From contig NW_019775534.1 of assembly GCF_001039355.2 (NCBI RefSeq), positions 126,001 through 170,532 of the forward strand: a stretch of 44,532 nt of DNA. Reading direction: 5' to 3'. The position numbers were made by a program, and so were the translations under genes. Shown piece after piece: positions 1-12,069 of the stretch; within the stretch, counting starts at the first letter, position 1; each line of letters starts with the position of its first letter. The notes beneath the pieces are model-generated. The model saw only the letters and a list, made by a program, of their open reading frames with translations, made no database searches and was not told the origin of the DNA. The DNA is from Lingula anatina. Taxonomy: Eukaryota; Brachiopoda; Lingulata; Lingulida; Lingulidae.

Positions 1-781
1 TGGGACGATGACGAAGGGTTTGATCCATCCTAGCGCACTCTGTTCCCTTGCGATCAGCTCTCCGTAATAAGTCAATCTAACAGCGCGGCACGTGACTCGC
101 ACGGTTTTCAATGCGGAAGACAACAAGGGGATTATGTTAGATGTCGATAGTAAGATCGTTTTGGTCAAAAGGGTTGCGAGATGAGTTCGACCAAGAAGAG
201 TGTACTCCTTTTGAAAGTAAATATAACTTGATGGGAAAAGGAATCATTGTTTAAAAAAACATTAGTTAAATAGCCGGAGTTCTACAATAGTTCTTATGTG
301 AACTGAACCACTGGTCATGCGACCGCGTTCAGACTGTACCCTACTTAAACTGGTCTACAAAATCAGGCACTCCGATTGCTTAACATGGGATTTCGGATTA
401 AAAATTTTGATAGGGTTCACTGTGTGATCTATCAGACGACTGCTGTATGAAGATTTCAATGACACATTATCTAGTATATATCAGGGGGTTTTTTTAAACT
501 TCAAAGCTCTTTTGGTACCAGTATATAATTGCGTTGACTAGATATGTTTGTCAGATCTTTGGGATCAGGGTCAGAGTAGATAAAGCCAAGGAGGTTGAAC
601 GATGATAGGAGACCAGTCAAAAGGTATTATGGGGTCAGTCAGACAGAAAGGGGGTGGGGGAAGGAGAAATTGAGATGTTAGGTGCAGAAATTGAGAAATT
701 TCATATTTTCATAGGGGATTAAGTTAAGTTCTCTTTGAGCTATAAGATCTGAGTTGAATATTAAGTGTAAGAACTACTATA

Positions 782-831
<50 letters not shown>

Positions 832-835
832 AAGC
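782..835. repeat. (TG)n(AG)n microsatellite
   Basis: Compound dinucleotide repeat: TG units followed by a long AG run with a few AAAG interruptions. Confidence 0.95.
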
Positions 836-1127
836 AAGCGCATACACGTGTGCATTTGCATCTCTTTAATGAAGTTAAAACTATCACATTTTAAAACATA
901 TATGAAATGTAATGGCCTGAGGCTCACTAGAGCTTATTGACTAATTGGACATGTTTTGATATATAGGAGAGATCAGATACAAGCGTTATTGGGCAGAGAA
1001 GCTGGGGAGGGGATTAATGGTTTTGCTTGCTTGATTTGTTCATGATATAAATCATGACAGAAAGAGTGTTCTCTTTTTTTAAAAAAAAAACTGCCACATG
1101 AATGTAAGCATATAGCAAGAATGAACT

Positions 1128-1128
<1 letters not shown>

Positions 1129-1175
<47 letters not shown>

Positions 1176-1195
1176 ATACATAAACACACACACAC
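1129..1195. repeat. (CT)n(CA)n microsatellite
   Basis: Compound dinucleotide repeat: CT units pass directly into about 16 CA units, then a shorter CA block after a small interruption. Confidence 0.95.
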
Positions 1196-4100
1196 ATTCT
1201 TCTACGCAGAGATCTAAGAAATAGCTGCCTGTATCGGAGTGGAAAATACAGCGTTTCATACACCAGCCTAATAGCTGCTTACAAAAAGGGGGTCAAAAAT
1301 TAACCCAGAGATTAAGGAAAGGAAAGTGCTGCCCAGTAAGTGATTAATTGACACATCATCAATAAATGGTGATGTGCGCTATGAGATATGTCTGTTACTA
1401 GAGCCCTTAGGGAATTTTTGACATGTCCATTAGAGACGAAATGGCCGATATGGCTTTCGAATGCACTGTTAAGGTTGGGGCTAGTCGATCGGAAGGGGGG
1501 GGTGTTTGTCCTAAATCGTAGGCCGTGTTTCCATTCAAGATGGGCTGATGCTACTTAATATAGGATTACCCATCTCAACAATAGGGTTGTTTCCATAAAA
1601 TGTGAGTTATTATTTATTTATTTACATTTTCTAAATAGAAATTGCAGTAGAAATATTGTTATGGATGTTCAAACAGACAGATATATTGTTGGAATATAAA
1701 TTTTGGCAAATCAATTTTATACTTTCATTGTCCCCTATATTATTGCCCACTGTATGTTTGAGTTAAAATTTATGTGGGTTCTATGCCTAACAAAAAGATA
1801 GCATGTATTCAATAATTGAGTGGCAGGTTAAAAAAAAAAATGGATGAAAATGAATTATGAAGTAGTAAAAAGCAGATGTGAAAGTGGACTGAATTATTTA
1901 GGTGGACTTCGCTGTGAAACAGATGCAGTAATAACTCATTAAATCCGAACATAAAACCTTTTTCTCAAAAATGTTATGTTAGTTTTTACTTAAAAGTGTT
2001 GATTCAGAAGTTTTGAAGAGACGCGTTTCTTTGTGTGAGTGTCTAAAAATGATTCATGATATCTTGATAAAGTCCAATATATTAGAAGAAACAAGATACT
2101 CGAGGCTTTTGAGTAAGTCCTGTAGGCGGTTTGAGGAATTGTGGCTTTTGTGGTGAAAAAGAGAAAGCTTGAATGGAAATTTGATTAATTTTATAAGATT
2201 TAAAGGAATGGAGTTTTTTTCTTCTTATGTGTGTGCTCACAAAATTTTGCCTTATGTATTCCATAACTGAAATTCAAAGCTGAAACTGACCAGTACAAAA
2301 CTTGGTCTGGATTTCCAGTCAAAATATACTGCATAGACCTTGGATGCACTGAAGGTCAATGACGTTAAATGTGAGCACTAGCTTGAGTATAATTGGTACT
2401 TGTGGTAGATTTTGTGAACCCGTTTAAAGAGAAAATGTTTGTTCAAGGGTCACAGGGTATGCAGACAGACATCAAATGAAGGGATACCGATATAAAATGA
2501 AGGGATAGGGGTGTCCAGGAATGTTTTATGTTTAACTGATTAAGTTTAAGTTAAACAGGAAGTAGATATGATATTGAGGCCAGTATAGGTGATTGGGTGA
2601 GGGAAAAGTTTTTTTTTTTTTTTTTTTTTCTTGAGGGGGGGGGTGTGATTTAAATTGGTTTAAATCATTTACCAATGATATCTGTGTTTATCTGAGCAGA
2701 AATTAATTTCGTTAGTTTTATAGCATCTAAAAAAATTTGTGTTGTGAACTTGTTTCACTCCAGTTTCAAGTTTCCAAGCCATTGATGGAGTGGCTGTCAA
2801 TAAACATAGCACATATATACACACACAACTTTAGAGAGCAAAATGTTTCATAGAGAGAAAAACATTTCATAAAAACTAGCAGAATTTCCCAATTAAAGTA
2901 ACCAGGTAAATGAGCAAGTCACCAAAAGCTGATGAAATATGCAGACTAGACAAAACGTGATAACCAAATGGACATGATTAATTATGTTCAGATTTATTGA
3001 GCAAGTACGATAGGTTGATTCAATGTCAATATAGGCTTGTACCACACCTGGGGGCTAGAAGGCACACCTGTTTTATTCCCATTATTTATACGAAGGAGAT
3101 AATGAAATGGGGAGATAATGAAATCGGGTACAGTTCACCTAAGTAATTTAGGCCGTGGTTTCACCAAAAAAGAAATGAAGTCAGTTTCCCTATTCTCTCA
3201 TGAAAAATGACTGTTTTCGACCAGAAAAATAGTGCCATCATCAATACTGCCTCATTGGGGATGGATAAGAGTGCATCATCGGGGACACCAGATAAAAATA
3301 GTTGTGTATTTTACAGAATTTGCATTTATTTGCGACAAATTGAATAAGAGCTTTATCATGGAAGTAGGAGTGTTATCATATTGATACTCTATGTCTAAAT
3401 ATATGTTTTACGTCAAAAGGTTGGCAAGTTTTATTTTGTTCTCAATTCAAGATAAGATATAAAACAAACTGGATATGAAATATGGCAATTACTCTTAAAT
3501 TCCGAGCACCTTTCCTTTTTTTTTTCTTTTTTCAAGATCAACATCAACTTTTTCAGATTGGAAATGTTAAATGGTCTTAGTACAACTGTAAATGCAGATG
3601 GTTAAATAAAAGGGGTGAAAGTTTTTAATTTGGCTTTAGCAAGCTTTTTGTTTCAAATTTTTATTTATTTTAAGATCCTATACAGGCATTACTGTAATGC
3701 ACAATAAAAGCACTCAGTTAATTCGCTCACTGTCAGGTATATTGTTTGGTACACATGTACTAAATTGATGAATCATTTTTCCAAAAAACATGCTCTATAA
3801 ATAATTGAGGAAAAAGGTTATTTTCAATACAAACATTATTAAAAAAGATTCTGAATATGAATGTGGTTTTATTTTTTGTGTTATGGAACAGGATACAGTT
3901 TCAAGTTATAAGCTAAGGAAATGTTAGGGATAGCTTTGGCATTTGATATTTGCTGTGAGTGCTCGATGTTCTTATTAGAAGGAAGGTGAATGACTTATGT
4001 AACGGCATACTTAGAAGATGTTCAGGTAATGTTAAATGATATGGTCAGGATGACAATGTTTAATAACATCCGGAAAAGATTACAAGTCTAAGACTTGTAT

Positions 4101-4540
4101 TTTGAATATCTGGTATAGCTTCTGATGAGTGTAGTATGGTATCAGGTGCCTATTTTTTTATATGATATATTTTTTTTAAAAATCCCTTTGCGCTACAAAA
4201 AATATATAAGGATAAATGCATAAATAATGACACAGGGATTGTACTGCAAATTTTCTTAAAGTACACAAGTGATAAAGAAATTTATGTTGCAAAAAAGAGT
4301 CATCTAAAAAAAGTTGAGAACAGCTTAACTTCACCATCATAACATACAACAGACACGGTATTAAAAAAAAAAAACTCAGCATCTCTATTAAATCCCACTT
4401 AGAGGGCAGCTGAGAAGAGTCCATTAAGACATCGTTTTCTTGTCAACTCTGGCTTTGCCACGTGCCAGCTACAGGCGCTGAAATCAGACCTGTAAAAAAA
4501 TTGAAAAAAAAAAAAAAATCTACAGCCGTGCTGACTTTAA

Positions 4541-4790
4541 TTCAACAGCACTCTAAAGGGGCAATGAAGATTAGATAAGGGCACAGTTTGAGGCGTTCTT
4601 GATCGTGAGTATCCATTACTTGTCAGTTGCGGGAGAGCTCTGTTAACTGCTCTGTTTAACAGCTCCACGGGGCGTGGAGGCAATGAGGCGTGTAATTGGC
4701 CGGTAGGCAGAGGTCAAGTGAGGGGTCAAGTGGAAGCATGTTGTCTTGACAGCTAGCATCAGATCCTACTTGTTTTAATAGCTCTCTGCA
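4541..4790. other. GC-richer, non-repetitive island
   Basis: This stretch is clearly less AT-rich and less repetitive than its surroundings. It contains a short inverted repeat (GTTAACTGCTCTGTTTAAC, about 4639-4657), a GGGGCGTGG KLF/EGR-like box near 4670 and two GGTCAAGTG direct repeats near 4712-4732. There is no open frame of note. It could be a cis-regulatory element or an untranslated exon of hb; neither can be shown from sequence alone. Confidence 0.3.
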
Positions 4791-4807
4791 TGCACTTGTG
4801 CTGTTTG

Positions 4808-5130
4808 TGGAGAGAGAGAGAAGAGAGAGAGACAGAAGGAGACAGACAGACTGGGGGGGGGGGGATTGGGAGAGAAAGAAAGGGGGGCCCGAGAGAGAGG
4901 GAAGGAGGGAAAAAGATATATTAGACAGTGTATGTGTGCTTGTGTGTAAGGAAAGAGAGAAAGGGAGAGGAATGACAGGAAGATTGGAAGAGAGGGGACG
5001 TTTTTTGAGAAGCAGAGGGGGAGGGGGGAGAAAAAAGAAGAGATTCACAAAGGAGATGATTGCGAGAATGGGAAAGAAGAGATGGGATGCAGAAGTACAC
5101 TGAGAGAAGGAAAGAAAAGAAAGGGTATAT
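4808..5130. repeat. Purine-rich (GA/GGA) tract
   Basis: About 320 bases in which the plus strand is almost all purine (GAGA, GGGA and AAAG blocks, one G10 run). The minus strand reads as Ser/Leu/Phe/Pro-rich open frames and the plus strand as Arg/Glu-rich ones; these are products of the composition, not genes. Confidence 0.85.
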
Positions 5131-8100
5131 GAGGAAAAAGAATGAAACCAGTCCATAATTAGATTGAGAAATGTAGTGGAAAAATGGAACACAAAAACGG
5201 AGTTCAAGAGGTAGATTAATAATATACAAAAGTACAATTACTTATTGTGTTGCCCTCTTTTTCTTGTGTGTGTATTTACATTATAGTAGTTCTCCCCTAT
5301 ATTTCGCACAGAGGACTAGTAAATACCGTTGAAGGTCAAAGAACAAAAGCAGTTTTTTAGGCAAATCTCCCCTTTGTCAATTTGGTTAAGATTTTTTCTT
5401 TGAAGTTCACTCCCTTTTGTGAACAAGCAACATTGGTTTTTGTTTCATATTCCTCTACTATATTCCTGCTATATTGTACTTAGGGCATTTTGACCTTTGT
5501 CATGCCTATCCATATTTTGTGCCCAGGTCCATCCCATCGGGCCCCAAGAGATGTATAACTTGACCACATGCATTACAAGAAGCCATATTGACATCCCTGT
5601 TATTTTTATAGAGGCCCTGAGTATGAATATTGCTTATCTCTCATTCTGCCTTGGAGGTTCAGATGAAAAAAAAATAGGGAAAAAAAAAACGATCACATCA
5701 ACCCAGAAAATCAATAAATGGGAATTGAATGGCACAAAATAATGAATAAAAAACAAGCCTCTCCAAAGCAACATATCGAGTTACCGTAGATCGAGCTGGA
5801 CCATTCAGTGAATCAGACAAAAGCGGAGGCTTTCAATTATTTATGTGGCTAAATGAAAAAACAGCAAAATCAATGAGGTCTCAGAAAAGCCGTCACCCTT
5901 GAAAAGAAAGGAGAAAAAAGTGCTTTATTCAACGTTATGGTGGGTACAGATGACATGCCTTCAATATTGGCCTTTGGGTTTTGGGATCAATATGGCCGAG
6001 ACGAAAGAAACAGACCGTGGAGATGAAGTATTCATGATGCTGGAGTTAAGTATTAATATATGAAAAATCATTGTCCATCTTGATTAGAATGACTGGATGG
6101 GTCTTCGAAAATATAAAAAAAGTGTCTGTCACGATCTGAATGATTAGAAATTTTGTTCTTTAGATAGGACTGGAGGGGAGGGGGGATTTGAATTTGAAAA
6201 GTATTGCCCATCGTTGTGAGTGACCAGATATTTATCGTTTGGATGGATCATGGAATATGAAGGAAAAAAATGTCCATTACATTTAGAATGTCCAGATATA
6301 AAGTCATAGCGACATTACAAAATAAGAGAAGAAAATATGAAAACTTAACGGTTAACACAATTAATGAATATGTGTGGGATTTCATCCTTGACAAATAAAC
6401 CATGATAATTTGAGGTCAAACTGAGAGAATTTGGTGCATTTTACCACGGATATTGTACATGCTAGCACTTAATGCTTTTGGTTTCATTCTAATTCCATTC
6501 TTATTATTTATTCTCAAGTAACAAAATGGTACAATGTAAAGCAAGATTCAACAAAAATATTATTGTCATAATTTCCTGGAGTAGGCACTAGATTACAATA
6601 CCCCTCCCTCTATTGTTATCCCAAACAGTGATTACAGCAGGAGAAGCTGTTGGCTTCGAAAGAAGATTTATGTCAAAATTACAATAATGACCCAGTCTTT
6701 TCCATGGGGACAATTGTGGATTTTACTTTTTTTTTAAATCATAAATTGTTTAATTAAGAACATATCTATTGAGTGATAGCAACGAAACTGAAAACCAGGC
6801 TACCTTATAGTTCTATTCTATACATTAAAAGGACTACAAATGCTCTAAAAAATATGGATCTGAAAAGTTGATAGTATCTCCACATTGAAAAGAGTTAGTA
6901 ATTACCATACTCGGAACACAGCTACAACACGAAGTTGAACTTCTAAGCTGGAACGATCACGTTGCATCTTCAAATGAACAAAGGTTACCGTATTCTCATA
7001 GCATTCACAACACAAAACATCACGAAATCTAAAAGTCGCACCTTATCTGATTACAAAACGATTTAGTGACAAACAAGGTGATGTCCTGTACATGATAAAA
7101 GAATCAAGTTTCAAATAACCCCCGAAAAAAAGGGCAGGCATGATATTTTTGTATCAATTTATCTATTCATTTGTTTGCGATTTGTTAGTGTCATGAAGAA
7201 TAAAATCTGTGATACCATTCCCATAGATTTGCACAGTTAAGCCCCGACCTAGATATTGACCCACTTAGGTCTTGCTGGCCCGAACCTGTATGAATTTAAT
7301 GGAGTGCAAACCCTCAGTTTGTAACAGCAGGGGTGGATCCAGAGATATTCTGTAACAGTCTTCCAAAGTAACTTTGTTGATCTATTCTCCATTTTAGACT
7401 GTCTTGTGAGAGAAAAAATAAGATGCCTGTCAACGTGAACTTGAAAAATTCTGACCATTTTCTAGAAGATCCAGAAGACAGAATTTGTCCACCTTTGAAC
7501 AGGGTTCAGTTTCACAGAATAATATAAACCCAAATATTGGCCAAAAGTTTTATAGACCAAAGTTTTAGTCTTCTTTGACCTCAAGATAAACTGTGTTAGT
7601 GCATGTCGGTAAAAATGTTGGAGCTGTTTTATAACGAGAAAAAAAATGGCTTATGTTTCCAGCAAATACTTCCTTCATTTTAATGGACCGCTGTGAAATT
7701 ATGATGATGTTTATTTGTAGCCTAAATTTTTGGTCTAAAAGTCAATTTTTTTGTCTTGACTTCCCTCTCCCCAAGGTAGTTTGAATTTTCGGTCTAAAAG
7801 TTAAGGTCAATGTTTGGGTCAAAGTTCTTTGAAAAAACACCACCTTATCCCCACCTTCTCATGTAGATCAAATATTGGGTCTAAAAGTTAACACCAATTT
7901 TGGGGATTATTTGTCTTTTTGTGTATGCGTGTGTGAAACAACCCCCCCCCCAAAAAAAAAAAAAAAGTCTTAATATTGGGTCCAAAAGTTAGGTCAATTT
8001 TTGGGTCAAAGCACCTTGCAAAAGTACCATACGATCTCCACCCCCTCATGTAGGTCAGATATTGGGTCTAAAATTTAACATCAATTTTTTTACCCGCAGT

Positions 8101-9755
8101 TCTTTTGTTAAACAGGCCCGTGGTCATTCCTTTGCCTCTGGCCTGACCTATGGCTGAAAATAAATCGTTATCTATTGACACAGTGCTTCTTATCTGATTT
8201 CTAACTGGTGTAAAAATGCTCCCTGTTTAACACCGCCCGCGGTCACCTGTATGTGTGTGTATTTGACCTTCAGTGTTATAAACGAGCAAACACTTGATAA
8301 AAAAGTTCATTTAGCAACGTAGCTTGCTGCTGATAGAGGTGGTAATGTAAGGGAGCTACGGCCACGACGCAGTTCATTGATTTGATATGATAGCAAACGA
8401 CTGGTTGCCCAGGTAAATTCTCAGCCCCTTTAAAACGTCAGGACAGTGCAGTGGATTTGAAAGTTAATACCCAACAGCTCTTTTTACAACTTAGTGATGT
8501 TTTTGTTTCATTCTAATTCCATTCTGATGGGGTTTTTTTTCTCAAGTAAGGATAAGGCAAAATGTCCAGCCAGATTCAGATCCGATTTTTGAAAAAATGG
8601 TAGGCAATGTCTTCAACCATAAAAAACTTCAAGAAACATGCAGTGAATTTTAATTTATTACCCAAGGTATGAATTAATACACTATACATACTAGAAATAG
8701 TATTGAGATTTTGATGATAACTTGCAAATTATATAATGCCAAAGCAGATATATTTTGAAGACAATTGGTATAGGAGGAGGAGTAGAGGGTTGTGACAGGA
8801 GAGATGTCGATCAAGCAGATAGCCCAGTTTAAGAGGTCTTATAGTGCTTAGTGTAAATTAATTGTTCTATTAACTATAGGAGTTGAAATCATTACCTTAG
8901 GGTTTAGAATGGGTCGTGTGCTGAATTGAAGTGGATGGTGTTACGCTACCTTTTGCTACAAAGCGTGTGTGCCCATGAAAAGACCTGTTTAAAAATGTTT
9001 TATGAACTTAGGTGCTGTGTTTTTTTTTTTAAAAAAAAGGCTTATTGTTTATGTTTCAAGTTTGGAGGGGTGTTTGTTCCCAAGTATGGGGGGGGGGATT
9101 TAGAGAAAGGTGTCTTAATGTTCTACCCTGCGTTTTTAAAAAATGGTTATACATAGTTCGCTTTATAAAGGATACTTGGTAAATTGTATCTGTTTGATCA
9201 TTGTATTTACAAATTAAAATATATTTGTTCATACTTAAGGTATAAGTACATGTTTATAAACATTAACAAGAGGATGTTTATGCGTATGTTTGTGTGAATG
9301 TGTATTATTTTCGTCTCTGTTCTTTCACTCTCCATAAAACCCCAAAAGATTGCAAGTCGACTGTTTTAGTTTGAATTCTAGTAAAAAATGTAAAAAAAAA
9401 AAAAGAATTATTACTTATGTCTGAATGTGTATATGTTCTAAATATAGTATAGGGCCTTGTTGTCATTATCACCTTAGGTCAAAGCTTACTTGCTCAAAGC
9501 ATTTTCTCAGTTGGCAGTACAAATGAAAAAAAAAAGAGAGATAAGAAAGTGATTATGAAGAGCAAATATTGATGCATGGCTCAATAGCCCAGTTGTTTCT
9601 CTTTAATCTTTCCAATATTAATTTTTTTGAAATTTGATTTTTTGCTAAAGGTTTACAGGATATTAAGAGGACTTATGGGAATTGGTTGGGGTGGGGGGAC
9701 TGAGACCTGTTTGTGAGGAAGGTGGGAGAGGGGGGGGGGGGGGGAGAGCACGGGG
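5131..9755. other. Non-coding upstream region, middle part
   Basis: No gene is supported. AT-rich sequence with scattered homopolymers, a diverged tandem duplication at 7790-8092, and G-rich runs near 9090 and 9729-9745. Short open frames at 5497-5742 and 8926-9156 contain homopolymer-encoded Lys or Phe runs and have no recognisable domain. Confidence 0.6.
7790..8092. repeat. Diverged tandem duplication, offset about 189 bp
   Basis: Segment 7790-7905 (beginning GGTCTAAAAGTTAAGGTCAA, with CTCATGTAGATCA and TTGGGTCTAAAAGTTAAC) recurs at 7978-8092 with substitutions (GGGTCCAAAAGTTAGGTCAA, CTCATGTAGGTCA, TTGGGTCTAAAATTTAAC). A C10/A15 run lies between the copies. Confidence 0.75.
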
Positions 9756-10226
9756 ACCATTCCCAGACCCTATCTTATAAACTGTGGATCAATCTATCCC
9801 CAAGGGGATTCTCACTAAATTGCCATCAAATAAGCACTTTTGATGTCTGTCATGCCTACTGAAGCTGCTGGGGATTAATTAATTATCCTTTAGCAGCTTC
9901 AGTAGGCGTAGCAGACATCTAAGCTGCTTAAGCTGAAAGCAATTTAGCGAGAATACCCCTGAAGATAGATCGATCCTGTTGGATTGATCTAGGTATGGGA
10001 ACCTAGTCATAGGCTCTGTTCCCATAGATTTTAGATCGATCTATCCCCGCGGGGAGTCTCACTAGATTACTTTCAGATAATCCGACTTAAATGTCCGTCC
10101 CGCCTACTACAAGCTGTAAGGGGATAATTAACTTTTGTGTCTGCCCAGCTGACAGCTATTTAGCGTGAACCCCCAGGGAGTTAGGTCGATCTAAAGTAGG
10201 TCGATCTAATCTATGGAAATGGGGTG
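9756..10226. mobile_element. Two adjacent related MITEs (locus 1)
   Basis: Two palindromic elements lie side by side, about 9756-10006 and 10012-10226. Both have ends of the type CCATTCCCA/GTTCCCATAG followed by GATCGATC-type motifs, and the opposite end is the inverse (GGTATGGGAA, CTATGGAAATGGGG). The first contains a strong internal hairpin (TGCCTACTGAAGCTGCT near 9858 against AGCAGCTTCAGTAGGC). The same two elements occur in the same order in hb intron 2 at 17961-18400. No coding capacity. The transposon superfamily is not determined. Confidence 0.75.
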
Positions 10227-11724
10227 ATAGATAGAGATAGATGGAGTGCAAGGGATAGGCCATAATTATATTATTGGCAGCTTGTAAAACAAGATCATAG
10301 ATAGATTTTAGATAGGTACACTAGGGCTAGACTGAATGCCACCAAAAACCTGTGCTATCGACTGAAGGAAATCCATTGTTACAGGCTCATAGCAGGGGGT
10401 TAGGGGTTTTTTAACCCTCCCCACCCCCCTCCTTTTTGATGGGATAAGGTCCCTTTGGGTTAAATTTTATCTAGGCACATGAAGGTTTCATGGCAAAAGG
10501 TCCACTTTTTTTTTTTTTTTTTTTTTTAAAGAACCCCCCTCTTGAAATTGCTGGCTACAGGCCTGTGTTGTAAAATCATTTCGATTGCACCTGCCTATCT
10601 CCAGTCCAGATGAGCTCTTGTCTCACAACACAGTCCATCATATTATATTGCCCCTTACATCTGATGATTGCTTGTTGATGATTAACTCATAAAAATCATG
10701 CATGACTTCATGCTATGACACCATGTGGTGTTTTTCTACGTGGCCACATTTACACACAGGGTTTGGATCTGCTGATTCAACCCAGGGTCGTGAAAGCGCT
10801 TCTTTTTTTAAAGGTAGAAATATTGTGCCACAAGGGTTTTCGGCTCATTGTGCAAATATCATGAGTTCGCATGCACTTATTGGTTGTCTTTTTTTTCCAA
10901 TATAGGAGGACACTGACAGTTTTTCTTGATTTAATACAAAAAATGAGAAAAAATGGACAGACTTGTTACTATGGCTGATCTGAAAAAAAAAGAAAGGTTT
11001 TGCTGCTTGCATTAAAATTGAAAGAGGTGGTTGCTCCTTGAATATTTATTCATTTATTTAATCATGCATTTATTCTTTCATTCATTATTCATGTTTTTTG
11101 TTTTTTTTGGTCTCTATAATTTGCAAAATATTATGGAGGTCATTTTTTCTCTGTAAAATTCAAGGTGTACTTGGAAATAATGTCCTTCTTGACTTCTATC
11201 TGATGAGATTGATAAATCCTGTAAAGTTTGGTTTAATTGGCGCAATATCCGTATAAACTTTTCAGACAAGGAAGACTCATATAGTAAACAGGAGATCATT
11301 TATATAATGAATCTGAGTAAATGGGTCATTAGAAGATGTCTTTGATCTAGATTTCAGATTTGTAGTAGTAATTAAGGTAGCAAGGTTGCTCGTTAAAAAC
11401 GACTTTTTTTTTGTAGATAATTATCTGAAATTAATGTTGCCCTTTTTAAGAGGAGATTGAATCAGTATTTCTCTTAGTTTTTGTCATTGGAAAATAATGA
11501 GGTGAGAATTGTTCCAAATTTATGTATGCTGGGTTTCCTTTTTACACATTATATTTCTTTTTAAGACTTATTTTTCTGCGCGGCTTGAAATTTCTAACTG
11601 TCATCGACCATTGTAAAAGACCCTAAATTCAAAGTAGCAGTTCTTGAAATTGTTGGAATAAAAATTTTACCGACCATGATTGGTAAGGCAGACAGCTTTA
11701 GCAAGGTTGTTGTAAAGATATAGA
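10227..11724. other. Non-coding upstream region with a small transposon-like element
   Basis: No gene is supported. It contains the candidate short element 10382-10565, a T22 run at 10506-10527 and otherwise plain AT-rich sequence. Confidence 0.55.
10382..10565. mobile_element. Candidate short hAT-like MITE
   Basis: The left end begins CAGGCTCATAGCAGGGGGTT. The right end, read on the minus strand, begins CAGGCCTGTAGCCAGCAATT. The CAGG starts and the near-match of the first 15 bases suggest degenerate terminal inverted repeats. Flanking bases match only partly as an 8-bp duplication, so the assignment is weak. Confidence 0.4.
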
Positions 11725-12069
11725 TTAAAGGGATAATAACTCTTCATTTCAGCAAAAAAATGAATTTTCCTGGAGTAAACAACAATTTTCCCATACTAAC
11801 CAATGGGTAATGAATCCATTTTTACATTCAAAGTTAGTCCCTGGTTTTTTTCTAAAAAGTTTGGTTTTTTGTTAAAATCTCTTAAGAGATTTTAAGAGAG
11901 TATAGCCATTAATGGAGGTCACGTGGTCTAAAGACAAGCTCAGATATCAGAATAATAGCTCTAACTGCTGTTTTTGTGGTAAAACAGAATATATTATATT
12001 TCTATGAGTTATTCACAATGTTTTTATTGTGAAATATAGATCTCATACAAAGAGTTATTATCCCTTTAA
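11725..12069. mobile_element. TTAA-flanked MITE, copy 1
   Basis: A 337-bp element (11729-12065) sits between TTAA target duplications at 11725-11728 and 12066-12069. Its ends are perfect inverted repeats, AGGGATAATAACTCTT and AAGAGTTATTATCCCT. TTAA target sites are known for piggyBac and Kolobok elements. The internal sequence CAAAGTTAGTCCCTGG and a palindrome around CTCTTAAGAG are shared with the longer relative at 41599-42215. No open frame of note. Confidence 0.9.

Larger units (their letters stand above)
1..4540. other. Non-coding upstream region, left part
   Basis: No credible coding exon is seen on either strand; the open frames here are short and built from low-complexity sequence. 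It holds microsatellites (782-835 and 1129-1195), a T22 run followed by G9 near 2609-2642, and several A or T runs. The first 180 bases are less AT-rich and contain a CACGTGAC E-box-like motif at about 99-106, which could belong to a promoter or 5' exon, but nothing else confirms this. Confidence 0.6.

Noticed and set aside
4656-5237. 193-codon minus-strand open frame rich in Ser, Leu, Phe and Pro
   Set aside because: It is the complement of the purine-rich tract; composition alone keeps it open and there are no domains.
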